A DNA stretch of 10,378 nucleotides from a bacterium. Lineage in GTDB: Bacteria > Ratteibacteria > UBA8468. Shown here in pieces: positions 3,560 through 10,378 of the stretch. The first letter of the stretch is position 1. Every line of letters begins with the position of its first letter. The stretch spans positions 1 to 10,378 of the forward strand of contig DAOVGU010000007.1 of the NCBI GenBank assembly GCA_030672255.1, in the 5' to 3' direction. The notes below the pieces were generated by a model, which saw only the letters and a list, made by a program, of their open reading frames with translations, ran no database searches and was not told where the DNA came from. The position numbers were made by a program, and so were the translations under genes.

Positions 3560-4138
3560 ATGGAAATTTCTGATGAGGAATTAGCGCTTCAATTTCAGAA
3601 AGGCAATAAAGAAACATTTGATAAAATTGTCTTTCGCTATAAGGATAAAGTGGTAAATTTTGCTTATCGTTTTTTAAGAAATAGGGAAGAAGCAGAAGAT
3701 GTTGCTGTAGAAACATTCATCAGGGTCTATCAAAATCTTCCAAATTATGATACAAATCGCTCCTTTCCCTCCTGGTTCTACAAAATAGCGATGAATCTTA
3801 TCCTTAATAGAATCAGGCAAATTAAAAGCCATCCTCTAGTAAGTCTTTCGCAAAAAATCAATGAAGAAATAACTTTAGAAGAAACTATTCCCAGTTCTAA
3901 AGATTCACCAGAGAAGAGTTTAATAAAAAAAGAACGGATAGAAAAGATAAGAAAAGCAGTTTCTTTGCTTCCTGAGCATCTACGTTCGGTCATTATCATG
4001 CGTGAGTATCAGGATTTAAATTATGAGGAAATTGCCTCAATCCTAAATTGCCCAATAGGAACAGTCAGAAGCCGTATCTTCCGGGCAAGGGAGATATTAA
4101 AAGAAATGTTAAAGGATTTAATTGAGGAGGAGTTATGA
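3560..4138 (+). CDS. ECF (RpoE-like) RNA polymerase sigma factor
   Basis: A 192-residue group 4 sigma factor that would redirect RNA polymerase to its own promoters. Region 2 occupies roughly residues 8-88: DEELALQFQKGNKETFDKIV, REEAEDVAVETFIRVYQNL, then FPSWFYKIAMNLILNRIRQ. After an acidic linker, region 4 covers about 128-185: LPEHLRSVIIMREYQDLNYEEIAS, then a helix-turn-helix IGTVRSRIFRAREILK. Regions 1 and 3 are absent, as in all ECF factors. The ATG is directly preceded by GGAGG with no spacer, which is unusual, but no other start fits and the N-terminus looks right. The stop overlaps the anti-sigma ATG by 4 bp. The cognate signal is unknown. Confidence 0.93.
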   Translation: MEISDEELALQFQKGNKETFDKIVFRYKDKVVNFAYRFLRNREEAEDVAVETFIRVYQNLPNYDTNRSFPSWFYKIAMNLILNRIRQIKSHPLVSLSQKINEEITLEETIPSSKDSPEKSLIKKERIEKIRKAVSLLPEHLRSVIIMREYQDLNYEEIASILNCPIGTVRSRIFRAREILKEMLKDLIEEEL

Positions 4139-4650
4139 ACTGCGAAAATAGAAAAATCATTCTTTCGGCATATTTGGATGGAGAAGTTACAGCAGAAGAA
4201 AAAAGAGAGATTGAGGAACATCTAAAAAAATGCTCTGTCTGTAGTAACGAATTAAAAAAGCTTCAGAAAATTTCCTCTTTGCTTAAAGAACCCCCAAAGA
4301 TTAAACTATCATCTCAGTTTGAAAAAAGGTTAAAAGAGAAATTAAATATTTCTTCAGAATCAGATATCTTAAAAAAGCTATCTCAAACCTTAGGGAAAAT
4401 TAAAGAAAAGATAGAAAAACCACATCCTGAAATTATGACCATAGGGGATCTATCCTCCTATCTTCAGATTTCGGTAGAGGCTATCTGGCGCTGTTTGCGG
4501 GAGATTCCTTCCTTTAAGATTGGTGACCAATTAAGATTCAGAAAAAAGAGTATTGATGAGTGGCTCAGAAAAAAGGAAGCCAGTCATTATGAGCCATACG
4601 AGAAAGAGCCGGAGATTAAAATGGAACTTTTTGAGGAGTTCCGTGTATAG
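4135..4650 (+). CDS. Soluble zinc-binding anti-sigma factor fused to an excisionase-type HTH
   Basis: A 171-residue protein in two parts. Residues 1-50 are a ZAS/zf-HC2 anti-sigma domain: Cys3, LSAYLDGEV, and His29-x3-Cys33-x2-Cys36, the zinc ligands of RsrA/ChrR-type factors. It should hold the overlapping sigma factor in the cytoplasm. Residues ~100-147 form an excisionase/MerR-like winged helix (IMTIGDLSSYLQISVEAIWR, PSFKIGDQLRFRKKSIDEWL). A lysine-rich linker joins them. No membrane segment is present, so signals must be intracellular, for example redox or a ligand. The HTH suggests the anti-sigma also binds DNA, an uncommon combination. The acidic tail has no assigned role. Start follows ATGA overlap with the sigma gene, with GGAGGAG immediately upstream. 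Confidence 0.88.
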   Translation: MNCENRKIILSAYLDGEVTAEEKREIEEHLKKCSVCSNELKKLQKISSLLKEPPKIKLSSQFEKRLKEKLNISSESDILKKLSQTLGKIKEKIEKPHPEIMTIGDLSSYLQISVEAIWRCLREIPSFKIGDQLRFRKKSIDEWLRKKEASHYEPYEKEPEIKMELFEEFRV

Positions 4651-4674
4651 GATAGCAGAAGGAGGAAACGAAAA

Positions 4675-6213
4675 ATGAAAAAAATAGAAGAAGAGTTAAG
4701 AAAGGAATTAGGAATATTCTGCAATAAAGTCGGGCATTTAATAAACGCGGGAATACCGCTTCTTCAAACTTTAGATGTCGTTGCCAAGGAGATGGAAGGC
4801 AGCGATGTAGGCAAAGTTATTCCTCAGATTAAAGATGATGTCAAAAAAAGGGGGGAATCTTGTTCCAAAGCATTTTCCAAGTATCCAGAGTTATTTTCCG
4901 ATTCCTTTCTTGACATTATACGCGCTGGAGAGCAGAGAGGTATTTTAGATACAAATCTGCTGAAACTTGCCGAGTGGTTTGAAAAGGGAGAGAGTGCGGT
5001 TCTTTATGTTTCCGATGAACCAACACCGATTAAATTTGCAGAGCCGAAGCCGAATGCCGAAATCGTTAAATTAGTAAATGATATTATCTCTGAGGCTGTT
5101 TCCAAAAGAGCGTCCGATATCCACATTCTTCCTGAGGAGGAAAAAATAAGGATTAGGTTCAGAATTGATGGGGTTATCCAGGATATTAGAGAATTGCCAA
5201 AAGAGAAAGGTCATTCTCTCATCAGTCACCTAAAGATAATGGCTAAGATGGATATTGCCGAGAAGAAACTTCCTCAGGATGGAAGAATTTTAATGGAATT
5301 TAAAGGAAAAAAACTTGATTTAAGGGTTAGTACCCTACCTGCTATCTTTGGCGAGAAGATGACTCTTCGGGTTCTTGACCGTTCGTTGATGCTTTCTTCT
5401 TTAAAGGAAATTACTACACCCGAAGAGATTTCCTTGATGAAAAAATTATACCAGAAGCCAAATGGCCTTATTTTGACTACAGGTCCTACAGGTTCGGGAA
5501 GAACAACCCTTCTTTATTCTATCCTTAACGAGATTAAAAAGGAAAAAGGGATTAATATCACTACCATTGAAGACCCGGTAGAATATCTTTTAGAGGGAAT
5601 TACCCAGATTCCCATCAGGCCTCAGATTGGACTTACCTTTGCTGAGACTCTCAGGTCGGTTCTGCGCAGTGACCCGGATGTAATTATGGTCGGGGAGATT
5701 CGGGATTTAGAGACAGTAATGATGGTTCTTCGAACCGCAATAACCGGCCACTTAGTTTTGAGTTCTCTCCATGTAAAGGGTGCTATCTCTACTATCAGAA
5801 GAATGACTGATATGGGAGTAAAACCATTTCTTATTGCTCAAGCCTTAGCAGGAATAATTGCGATGAGGTTGGTAAGAATCCTTTGCCCGGAATGTAAGGA
5901 GAAATATAATCCAACAGAAAGGGAATATAAGCAATTAGGATTAGACTCCTCTAAAAAGATTTCTATATATCGTCCTAAAGGATGCTCTAAATGTAATAAT
6001 ACCGGCTATCACGGCAGAATGGCTCTTTATGAAATCTTCATCCCTGATAAGGAAATTAAGGATATGATTGGTGCAAATGAAGATATAGAATCAATTAGAA
6101 AAGAGGCAATAAAAAGAGAAATGGTTACCCTAAAACAGGCGGGAATAAAGAAGATTCTTGCCGGTCTCACCTCAATAAACGAGGTTTTTCGCGTCCTCAG
6201 CGTTCACATTTAG
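4675..6213 (+). CDS. GspF/PilC cytoplasmic domain fused to a GspE/PilB-type secretion ATPase
   Basis: A 512-residue fusion. Residues ~8-110 match one cytoplasmic T2SSF (GspF/PilC) bundle (HLINAGIPLLQTLDVVAKEM, then DSFLDIIRAGEQRGILDTNL) without the following membrane helix. Residues ~128-510 are the GspE/PilB/PilT-class hexameric ATPase: RFRIDGVIQDI Asp-box, Walker A GPTGSGRTT (270-278), Walker B with Glu341 (DPDVIMVGEIRD), His-box TGHLVLSSLH (His359, His366), and a zinc knuckle Cys404/407/437/440. The normal N-terminal GspE domain is missing. Codon 276 is AGA (Arg) instead of the Walker A Lys. In pili/T2SS the GspF cytoplasmic domain is the ATPase partner, so the fusion joins two interacting parts. 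SD AAGGAGG (4660-4666); 24 bp after the anti-sigma gene, clearly the same operon. Confidence 0.92.
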   Translation: MKKIEEELRKELGIFCNKVGHLINAGIPLLQTLDVVAKEMEGSDVGKVIPQIKDDVKKRGESCSKAFSKYPELFSDSFLDIIRAGEQRGILDTNLLKLAEWFEKGESAVLYVSDEPTPIKFAEPKPNAEIVKLVNDIISEAVSKRASDIHILPEEEKIRIRFRIDGVIQDIRELPKEKGHSLISHLKIMAKMDIAEKKLPQDGRILMEFKGKKLDLRVSTLPAIFGEKMTLRVLDRSLMLSSLKEITTPEEISLMKKLYQKPNGLILTTGPTGSGRTTLLYSILNEIKKEKGINITTIEDPVEYLLEGITQIPIRPQIGLTFAETLRSVLRSDPDVIMVGEIRDLETVMMVLRTAITGHLVLSSLHVKGAISTIRRMTDMGVKPFLIAQALAGIIAMRLVRILCPECKEKYNPTEREYKQLGLDSSKKISIYRPKGCSKCNNTGYHGRMALYEIFIPDKEIKDMIGANEDIESIRKEAIKREMVTLKQAGIKKILAGLTSINEVFRVLSVHI

Positions 6214-6745
6214 ATGGCGAAAGATTGTAGAACCAGAGATATTCGTTCTGTTAGATTCTCAAAAAGGTCACTCTTTGATTTTGACCTAAATTCAATACCA
6301 GATTATGCACAAAAGTATGGTTTGCTGTTTCCTAAAAATATAAATAGCGCAATAGATGTTTTGGTAAAAAATAACTATCTTGATTCTAAATGGAATTTAA
6401 ATTCGTTGAGAGACATGATATCTTATTACCTCTTTTACCCAACTATTGTAGCACAACAATATAGTTCTTCAACCGCATTCCAAACCAGGAAAAGCATCAT
6501 TTGAGTATTTCTGTAATCGCTATGGGCAAAAATCAGATGGGCGTGATGCAAAAATTGGATTAACAGAAGAACAATGGAATCTTTTAGGAAAATACTACGA
6601 TACTATAATGTCCAAGACATATTTTAGTCTTGGTAACAAGCAGAGATGGCGACTTCAAGATATAAGATATCTTCAGAATCTCTTTTTAAAAGCAGGGTTC
6701 CATGAGATTCAATTACAAATGGTGAATTTAAAAGATAGTACTTAA
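6214..6745 (+). pseudogene. Unrecognised gene broken by at least one frameshift
   Basis: An ATG directly follows the ATPase stop (TAG-ATG, same frame). That frame runs 96 codons (SLFDFDLNSIPDYAQKYGLL, AIDVLVKNNYLDSKWNLNSL) to TGA 6502-6504. From about 6485 a second frame continues without interruption as PGKASFEYFCNRYG, TEEQWNLLGKYYDTIMSK, RWRLQDIRYLQNLFLKAGFHE, ending at TAA 6743-6745. Both parts have natural-looking composition, and the switch needs one base (near CAAACCAGG at 6481-6489). A further frame change near 6290 is possible, because another frame reads WRKIVEPEIFVLLDSQKGHS before it. I do not recognise the family. About 175 residues in total. Confidence 0.55.
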
Positions 6746-6810
6746 CAAAAAGATACATGCCAATGATATTTCTGAAGGATTATTTGTTATATATGGGTCA
6801 AAGTAATACT

Positions 6811-6906
6811 ATGAATTTAACTTTAGAAAAAATAGCAAAATTGTGCACCAAGGAAAGTTTTGAGCGAGGAGTTGAATATTTTCAGGAAGGTGCAGGAAGG
6901 CGGTGA
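6811..6906 (+). pseudogene. N-terminal fragment of a SWIM zinc-finger protein
   Basis: The frame from ATG 6811 reads MNLTLEKIAKLCTKESFERGVEYFQEG and stops at 6904-6906. SFERGxEYFxEG is the usual beginning of SWIM zinc-finger proteins, in which a CxCx(n)CxH knuckle follows after ~40 more residues. Here everything downstream is lost and replaced by the next gene. Its frame overlaps the first codons of the longest reading of that gene, arguing against a TTG start there. Confidence 0.5.
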
Positions 6907-6922
6907 TACCATAGAAAAAAGG

Positions 6923-7912
6923 ATGCAACATATCTCGATTGAAGAATTAGCCAAAAAAATCAATGTGCCAAGTAAATTAATTGAACAGGCTGTTTTAAAT
7001 GATTTGGCTATCCCGGTAGATAAGAAAAAGCCATACTTCTTTTCAAAGAACGAAGTAGAAAAATTGATGGACTATGGAAGCATTGGAAGACTTATTCAAA
7101 GCCGCTTGAAAAGAGATAAGAAGAACGAATACTCTGGTAAATATATAGAACCAGGTGATTATATTCCAAAAAATGAATATATTTTGCCTTTTAAGGATTG
7201 TTGGTTAGTAACGGATGGGGGTAAAGAACGTACAGCCGAAGGTTATATGCGTTCCTGTCATTATTATATAGCGCCTTGTGTTCGCTGGGCATGGGATTTT
7301 GACATCATTTATCCTGATGACTATAAGAAATGTCATATTGGAATGTCAGCCGCAGAAGTTTTCAAACTACGTTTGAGAAGAGGACAGAAAGAGGATGTCC
7401 CCGATTACGAAATGCCACGGTGGTGGGAAAAGAAGGAGTACTTTAAAGTACTTAATCCTGATGCCAATGATTATTTAAAACATTACTTTTATGGAGTGGA
7501 TATTATTGCACCTGCTGATGGTGTTATTATGACTCGTTCCGGCTCAATAGATGATTCATCTTTTGTCGCAGCAATAGAGGCGGCAAGAGAAGCGCACGAT
7601 GATAGACAGATGAGTTTTATGATAGACCATGGAAGCGATGAATTCTCGCAGATTGCTCATATTATAGCTCGTACCCTTGCTGCAAAACCTGGCGAAAAAG
7701 TAAAACAAAGTCAATTTTTATGTAAAGCGGGTGGCAAGTGCCCTCATATGCCACATTTGCACTGGGCAATTATGGATAGTTGGCATCCGTTATTTGCCCA
7801 AGGCCTTCCTGTTGCCATATCAGAATGTTTAGTTTATAGAGATGATAAGTTTGTTAAAGAGAAAAATGTATGGCTTGAAAGAGGTTTATTGGTAAGGAAT
7901 GCAGTGGGCTAA
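6923..7912 (+). CDS. HTH domain plus M23/LytM-like peptidase fold protein
   Basis: A protein of 329 residues from ATG 6923 (350 if a TTG at 6860 were used, but that part overlaps the SWIM remnant). Residues 1-60 resemble an excisionase/MerR-like DNA-binding start (ISIEELAKKINVPSKLIEQA, FFSKNEVEKLM). The rest resembles an M23 metallopeptidase: WAWDFDI (D125, D127), FYGVDIIAPADGVIM, MSFMIDHGS, AHIIA, PGEKVKQSQFL, and MPHLHWAIMD with the HxH pair His278/His280. The canonical HxxxD is not clear: Phe stands at the His position before GVD, and ~65 residues separate the two candidate Asp motifs. No signal peptide is visible, odd for a wall enzyme. It may be an inactive or intracellular LytM relative. 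Function unknown. Confidence 0.68.
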   Translation: MQHISIEELAKKINVPSKLIEQAVLNDLAIPVDKKKPYFFSKNEVEKLMDYGSIGRLIQSRLKRDKKNEYSGKYIEPGDYIPKNEYILPFKDCWLVTDGGKERTAEGYMRSCHYYIAPCVRWAWDFDIIYPDDYKKCHIGMSAAEVFKLRLRRGQKEDVPDYEMPRWWEKKEYFKVLNPDANDYLKHYFYGVDIIAPADGVIMTRSGSIDDSSFVAAIEAAREAHDDRQMSFMIDHGSDEFSQIAHIIARTLAAKPGEKVKQSQFLCKAGGKCPHMPHLHWAIMDSWHPLFAQGLPVAISECLVYRDDKFVKEKNVWLERGLLVRNAVG

Positions 7913-8120
7913 AAGCAAGGAAATTAAGGGATTATATGTAGGATTTGATGTCCCTGGAGGAGAACAATTTCCTTTGGGTGTGCAACCATATAAGAATGCC
8001 GAGAACCCACCAATGTGCAGATGGAAAAACTGCAGATACTTGCATTTTATTAGTTACACAGAAATATCATTGCGAGAAGTTTGCCTCAGGCAGTTTAATC
8101 TGCTTCTGCGAAAGTAGAGG

Positions 8121-8235
8121 CCTGCCCCTGCATGTAGTGAGCAGGGGTGGCAATCCCATGAAGAAATTGCGAACCCGAAGGCTGTGGCAATCTGAGACAT
8201 GAAGTGTCTCATGCTACAGATAAGATTCTTCGGCT
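8121..8235. repeat. Cluster of palindromes
   Basis: CCCCTGC (8125-8131) pairs with GCAGGGG (8141-8147). CCGAAG (8175-8180) pairs with CTTCGG (8230-8235), enclosing TGAGACA-TGAAG-TGTCTCA (8193-8211), a perfect 7-bp stem. The layout looks like two adjoining non-coding palindromic repeats. There is no T-run, so termination is not indicated. Confidence 0.6.
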
Positions 8236-8282
8236 AATACCTCAGAATGACTTCGTCAGCTTCCTCCTTTCTTTAAAGTTAT

Positions 8283-8322
8283 CCGGTTAGCCCCGTATTT
8301 AATACGGGGTATTTCTAATCGG
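8283..8322 (+). repeat. Strong hairpin, palindromic repeat or terminator
   Basis: CCCCGTAT-TTA-ATACGGGG (8291-8309) is a perfect 8-bp stem with a 3-base loop. CCGGTTAG (8283-8290) and CTAATCGG (8315-8322) pair outside it with one G-T. GTTTTTG follows at 8323-8329, so it could terminate transcription rightward, though the T-run is short. Confidence 0.6.
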
Positions 8323-8419
8323 GTTTTTGGGAATACCCTTATTTTATTGCATGGAATTTCAAAGTTTTGCCCGATAAATTGCGCCACTGTACTCTACACT
8401 ATCTTTAGTAGTAATACTC

Positions 8420-8459
8420 GGGGGATAGATTCATTTTTGTACTATCCTCCTGTTTTTTT
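8420..8459 (+). terminator. Rho-independent terminator upstream of the ABC exporter
   Basis: GGGGGATAG (8420-8428) pairs with CTATCCTCC (8442-8450) with one mismatch around a 13-base loop. A run of seven T follows (8453-8459). The T-run runs into the -35 box of the next promoter, so upstream transcription stops exactly where the exporter transcript is initiated. Confidence 0.75.
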
Positions 8460-8486
8460 GACAAACAATTACTAAAAACAGATAAT
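8458..8486 (+). promoter_or_regulatory. Near-consensus sigma-70 promoter of the ABC exporter
   Basis: TTGACA (8458-8463), 17-base spacer, GATAAT (8481-8486). Eleven of twelve consensus bases at the ideal spacing. Start of transcription expected near 8493, giving a leader of about 25 bases without a clear Shine-Dalgarno sequence. Confidence 0.85.
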
Positions 8487-8517
8487 TAAACAAAAGAATT
8501 AACTATCTATATTTGAT

Positions 8518-10378
8518 ATGGAAAAGTTACCGGATAAGTTGGCTCAATTAATAAGCAAACAGCTGCCAAACCAAGAAGTACTTTTGGCTCTTTCCACAGA
8601 TTTGACTTCGGGAGGGAAATTTGGGGAGGAGTGGCTGGTAGTTACCACCGATACCCTCCTTACAATCTCGGGTTTAAACAAAGACTATAAGCCTATTTTT
8701 GAACTTCCGATAAGGAAAATTACCCATGTTGCTGCCGTTAATATGGTTGGCGGTGGTCTTTTGGAGGTTGAGACCGATAAGGATATTTATCGTCCGATAC
8801 TTTACTCAAATGCCAAGGCAAGCGAATTTGCTCTCGTTGCTAAAAATATAGAAAGTTTAATTAAAGACGGCAGAATAAAGAAGGAAAGTACGGAAAAAAA
8901 GATAAAATATTGCTCGCACTGTTGTAAACCAATACCGGAAGATTTGGGAAGTTGTCCCCACTGTATAAAGAAGAGAAAGGTATTTCTTAGACTTATTCGC
9001 TTCACCGAGAAATACCTTAGACATCTTTTTCTAATATTTATATTTATGATACTGGTTACGCTATTTGGCTTAGCTACACCGTGGATAAGTAAAATATTTA
9101 TAGACGACATTCTAAAACCGTTGAAGAACGCCTGGCTTTTGGGACCGTTATCCTTAGCATTACTTTTGGCCTATGCCGGGCAGATGTTCTTTGGCGCTTT
9201 ACAGGCTCGGGTATCAGCTCTTGTAGGATATAAAGCAGTTTATGATATCAGAGGGATGCTCTATCAGAAACTACAGGAACTATCCCTTTCTTATTATGAT
9301 AAAAGACAGACAGGGGTGATAATGGCTCGTGTTACTCAGGATACTAATGAACTACGAAGATTTCTGGTCGATTGGCTACCGATAATTATGGAAACCTGGT
9401 TGACTCTATTAGGTGTAGGTATTCTTCTTTTTGCGTTGAATTGGAGACTTACCCTGTGCGTAATAATACCTATATTTGGTGCCATATGGTTTATAAAATG
9501 GTCATTTCCGAAACTTGGAATATTTTTCCATCGATTCTTTGAATCTCGTTCCCGATTAAATGCTTTGGCAAGTGATACCCTTTCAGGGATCCGTGTAGTA
9601 AAAGCATTCGGGCAGGAGAAAGTTGAATTGAAAAAATTCGATCAAAAAAGTAGTGACTTCCGAAATACAGGGATTCTTTTAGAGCAAAAGTGGGCTACAT
9701 ATTTTCCGTTTTTGAATTTTTTAATTATGTCTGGAACTGTAGTTGTCTGGTATGTAGGAGGACGATTTGTCTTTGCCGGGGCGATGACCTTAGGGACTAT
9801 TGTGGCCTATGCAGGATACCTCATGATGTTTTATCGGCCTATCTTTGTCCTCGCCCAATTCACCCGGATGATAGGTAGTTCCCTAAGTGCGGCTGACAGG
9901 ATATTTGCAGTTATTGATATCAAGCCGGAGATTCAGGATGCTCCAGATGCTGTGCATATAGAGATTAAAGGAAAGATTGAATTTAGAAATGTGAGTTTTG
10001 GTTACAATAAGTTCAAACCAATAATAAAAGATATTAAGATAGTTATTCAGCCTACAGAGATGATTGGACTGGTTGGACGTAGTGGAACCGGTAAAAGCAC
10101 AATAATAAACCTTATCTGCAGGCTCTATGATGTTGATGAAGGGAAAATCCTTATTGATGGGATAGATATCAAGAAGATTCGTTATGCAGATTTGAGAAGG
10201 CAGATTGGAGTGGTATTGCAAGATACTTTCCTCTTTAACGGGACAATTGCTGAAAATATCTCTTATGCGAAACCTGAAGCCACAAGATTAGAGGTAATTA
10301 AAGCATCAAAGACAGCTAATGCCCATAAGTTTATCATGGCAAAGCCGTATGGTTATGACAGTGAAGTAGGAGAAAACG
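8518..10378 (+). CDS. ABC exporter (MsbA-like) with N-terminal soluble domain and zinc ribbon, partial
   Basis: Open from ATG 8518 to the window end (620 codons, no stop), hence 3'-truncated only by the window. Residues 1-125 are a soluble, probably beta-rich domain (QEVLLALSTDL, FGEEWLVVTTDTLLTISG, FELPIRKITHV) similar to the PH-like fronts of some bacterial exporters. A zinc ribbon follows: Cys132-x2-Cys135...Cys146-x2-Cys149. Membrane helices begin near 170 (LFLIFIFMILVTLFGL), and the TMD runs to ~460 with the exporter motifs YYDKRQTGVIMARVTQDT and DTLSGIRVVKAFGQE. The ATPase domain starts ~480; Walker A GRSGTGKST has Lys526; the Q-loop VLQDTFLFNGTIAENI is present. Signature and Walker B lie beyond the edge. 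Likely a homodimeric lipid, drug or peptide exporter; substrate unknown. It has its own promoter. Confidence 0.92.
   Translation, partial: MEKLPDKLAQLISKQLPNQEVLLALSTDLTSGGKFGEEWLVVTTDTLLTISGLNKDYKPIFELPIRKITHVAAVNMVGGGLLEVETDKDIYRPILYSNAKASEFALVAKNIESLIKDGRIKKESTEKKIKYCSHCCKPIPEDLGSCPHCIKKRKVFLRLIRFTEKYLRHLFLIFIFMILVTLFGLATPWISKIFIDDILKPLKNAWLLGPLSLALLLAYAGQMFFGALQARVSALVGYKAVYDIRGMLYQKLQELSLSYYDKRQTGVIMARVTQDTNELRRFLVDWLPIIMETWLTLLGVGILLFALNWRLTLCVIIPIFGAIWFIKWSFPKLGIFFHRFFESRSRLNALASDTLSGIRVVKAFGQEKVELKKFDQKSSDFRNTGILLEQKWATYFPFLNFLIMSGTVVVWYVGGRFVFAGAMTLGTIVAYAGYLMMFYRPIFVLAQFTRMIGSSLSAADRIFAVIDIKPEIQDAPDAVHIEIKGKIEFRNVSFGYNKFKPIIKDIKIVIQPTEMIGLVGRSGTGKSTIINLICRLYDVDEGKILIDGIDIKKIRYADLRRQIGVVLQDTFLFNGTIAENISYAKPEATRLEVIKASKTANAHKFIMAKPYGYDSEVGEN

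Larger units (their letters stand above)
7913..8415. other. Intergenic stretch without a convincing gene
   Basis: Two overlapping short + strand frames (7899-8117 and 7945-8202) exist, but neither shows a recognisable domain, a ribosome site or normal composition, and both run into palindromic DNA. I treat them as non-coding or decayed. The region holds the hairpins listed separately at 8121-8235 and 8283-8322. ATTGCGAACCCGAAGG-type sequence near 8165-8181 resembles dispersed repeats. From 8330 to 8415 I see nothing. Confidence 0.55.

Noticed and set aside
7899..8202. Two small overlapping plus-strand frames after the M23-like gene
   Set aside because: No recognisable motif, no ribosome site, and both end in palindromic DNA; treated as intergenic or decayed.
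8802..9110. 102-codon minus-strand frame
   Set aside because: Lies wholly within the ABC exporter coding sequence, which has continuous domain evidence on the plus strand.

Overview
The window comes from an AT-rich bacterial chromosome or large contig. Start sites are bacterial (ATG, plus one GTG and possible TTG starts), Shine-Dalgarno sequences are of the GGAGG type, and at least four promoters resemble sigma-70 sites. Gene fragments, toxin-antitoxin modules, palindromic repeats and a type IV pilus/type II secretion-like ATPase beside an ECF sigma factor suggest an uncultured, probably diderm lineage. I cannot name the phylum from sequence alone.

Left part (1-3384) is accessory DNA and looks like an integron cassette cluster without a visible integrase. 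Three complete attC-like recombination sites (1986-2068, 2530-2599, 3145-3219) and one damaged site (101-167) separate small, mostly self-promoted genes. These are a MazF/PemK-type toxin with its antitoxin (515-1062), a TrmO/TsaA-type tRNA methyltransferase (1525-1983), a HicBA pair whose toxin carries an in-frame stop (2115-2527), and a BrnTA pair (2660-3137). The strongest evidence is that the 9 bases opening the hicBA attC (GATGCTAAC, 2530-2538) are the exact reverse complement of the start of the same cassette (GTTAGCATC, 2062-2070), as expected for a circularising cassette. On both sides the array abuts the same last 56 codons of a MacB-like ABC permease, cut at the identical base after the G of GTT. 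Fragments of mazF and of a MATE transporter, and a possible 230-bp inverted-repeat element, complete this gene graveyard.

Middle part (3519-6213) is a compact operon: an ECF sigma factor, a soluble zinc-binding anti-sigma factor fused to an excisionase-type helix-turn-helix, and an ATPase that fuses the cytoplasmic half of a GspF/PilC domain to a GspE/PilB motor. The motor has Arg in place of the Walker A Lys. Upstream lies TGAAAC-N16-TGTA, which resembles an ECF-type promoter, so the operon is probably autoregulated. Behind it are a frameshifted unknown gene (6214-6745) and an apparent N-terminal scrap of a SWIM zinc-finger protein (6811-6906).

Right part: an HTH plus M23/LytM-like protein (6923-7912) is followed by about 600 bp without a convincing gene but with several palindromes. 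A terminator then overlaps a near-consensus promoter (8420-8486), which serves an ABC exporter (8518 to beyond the window end) with an unusual N-terminal soluble domain and zinc ribbon.
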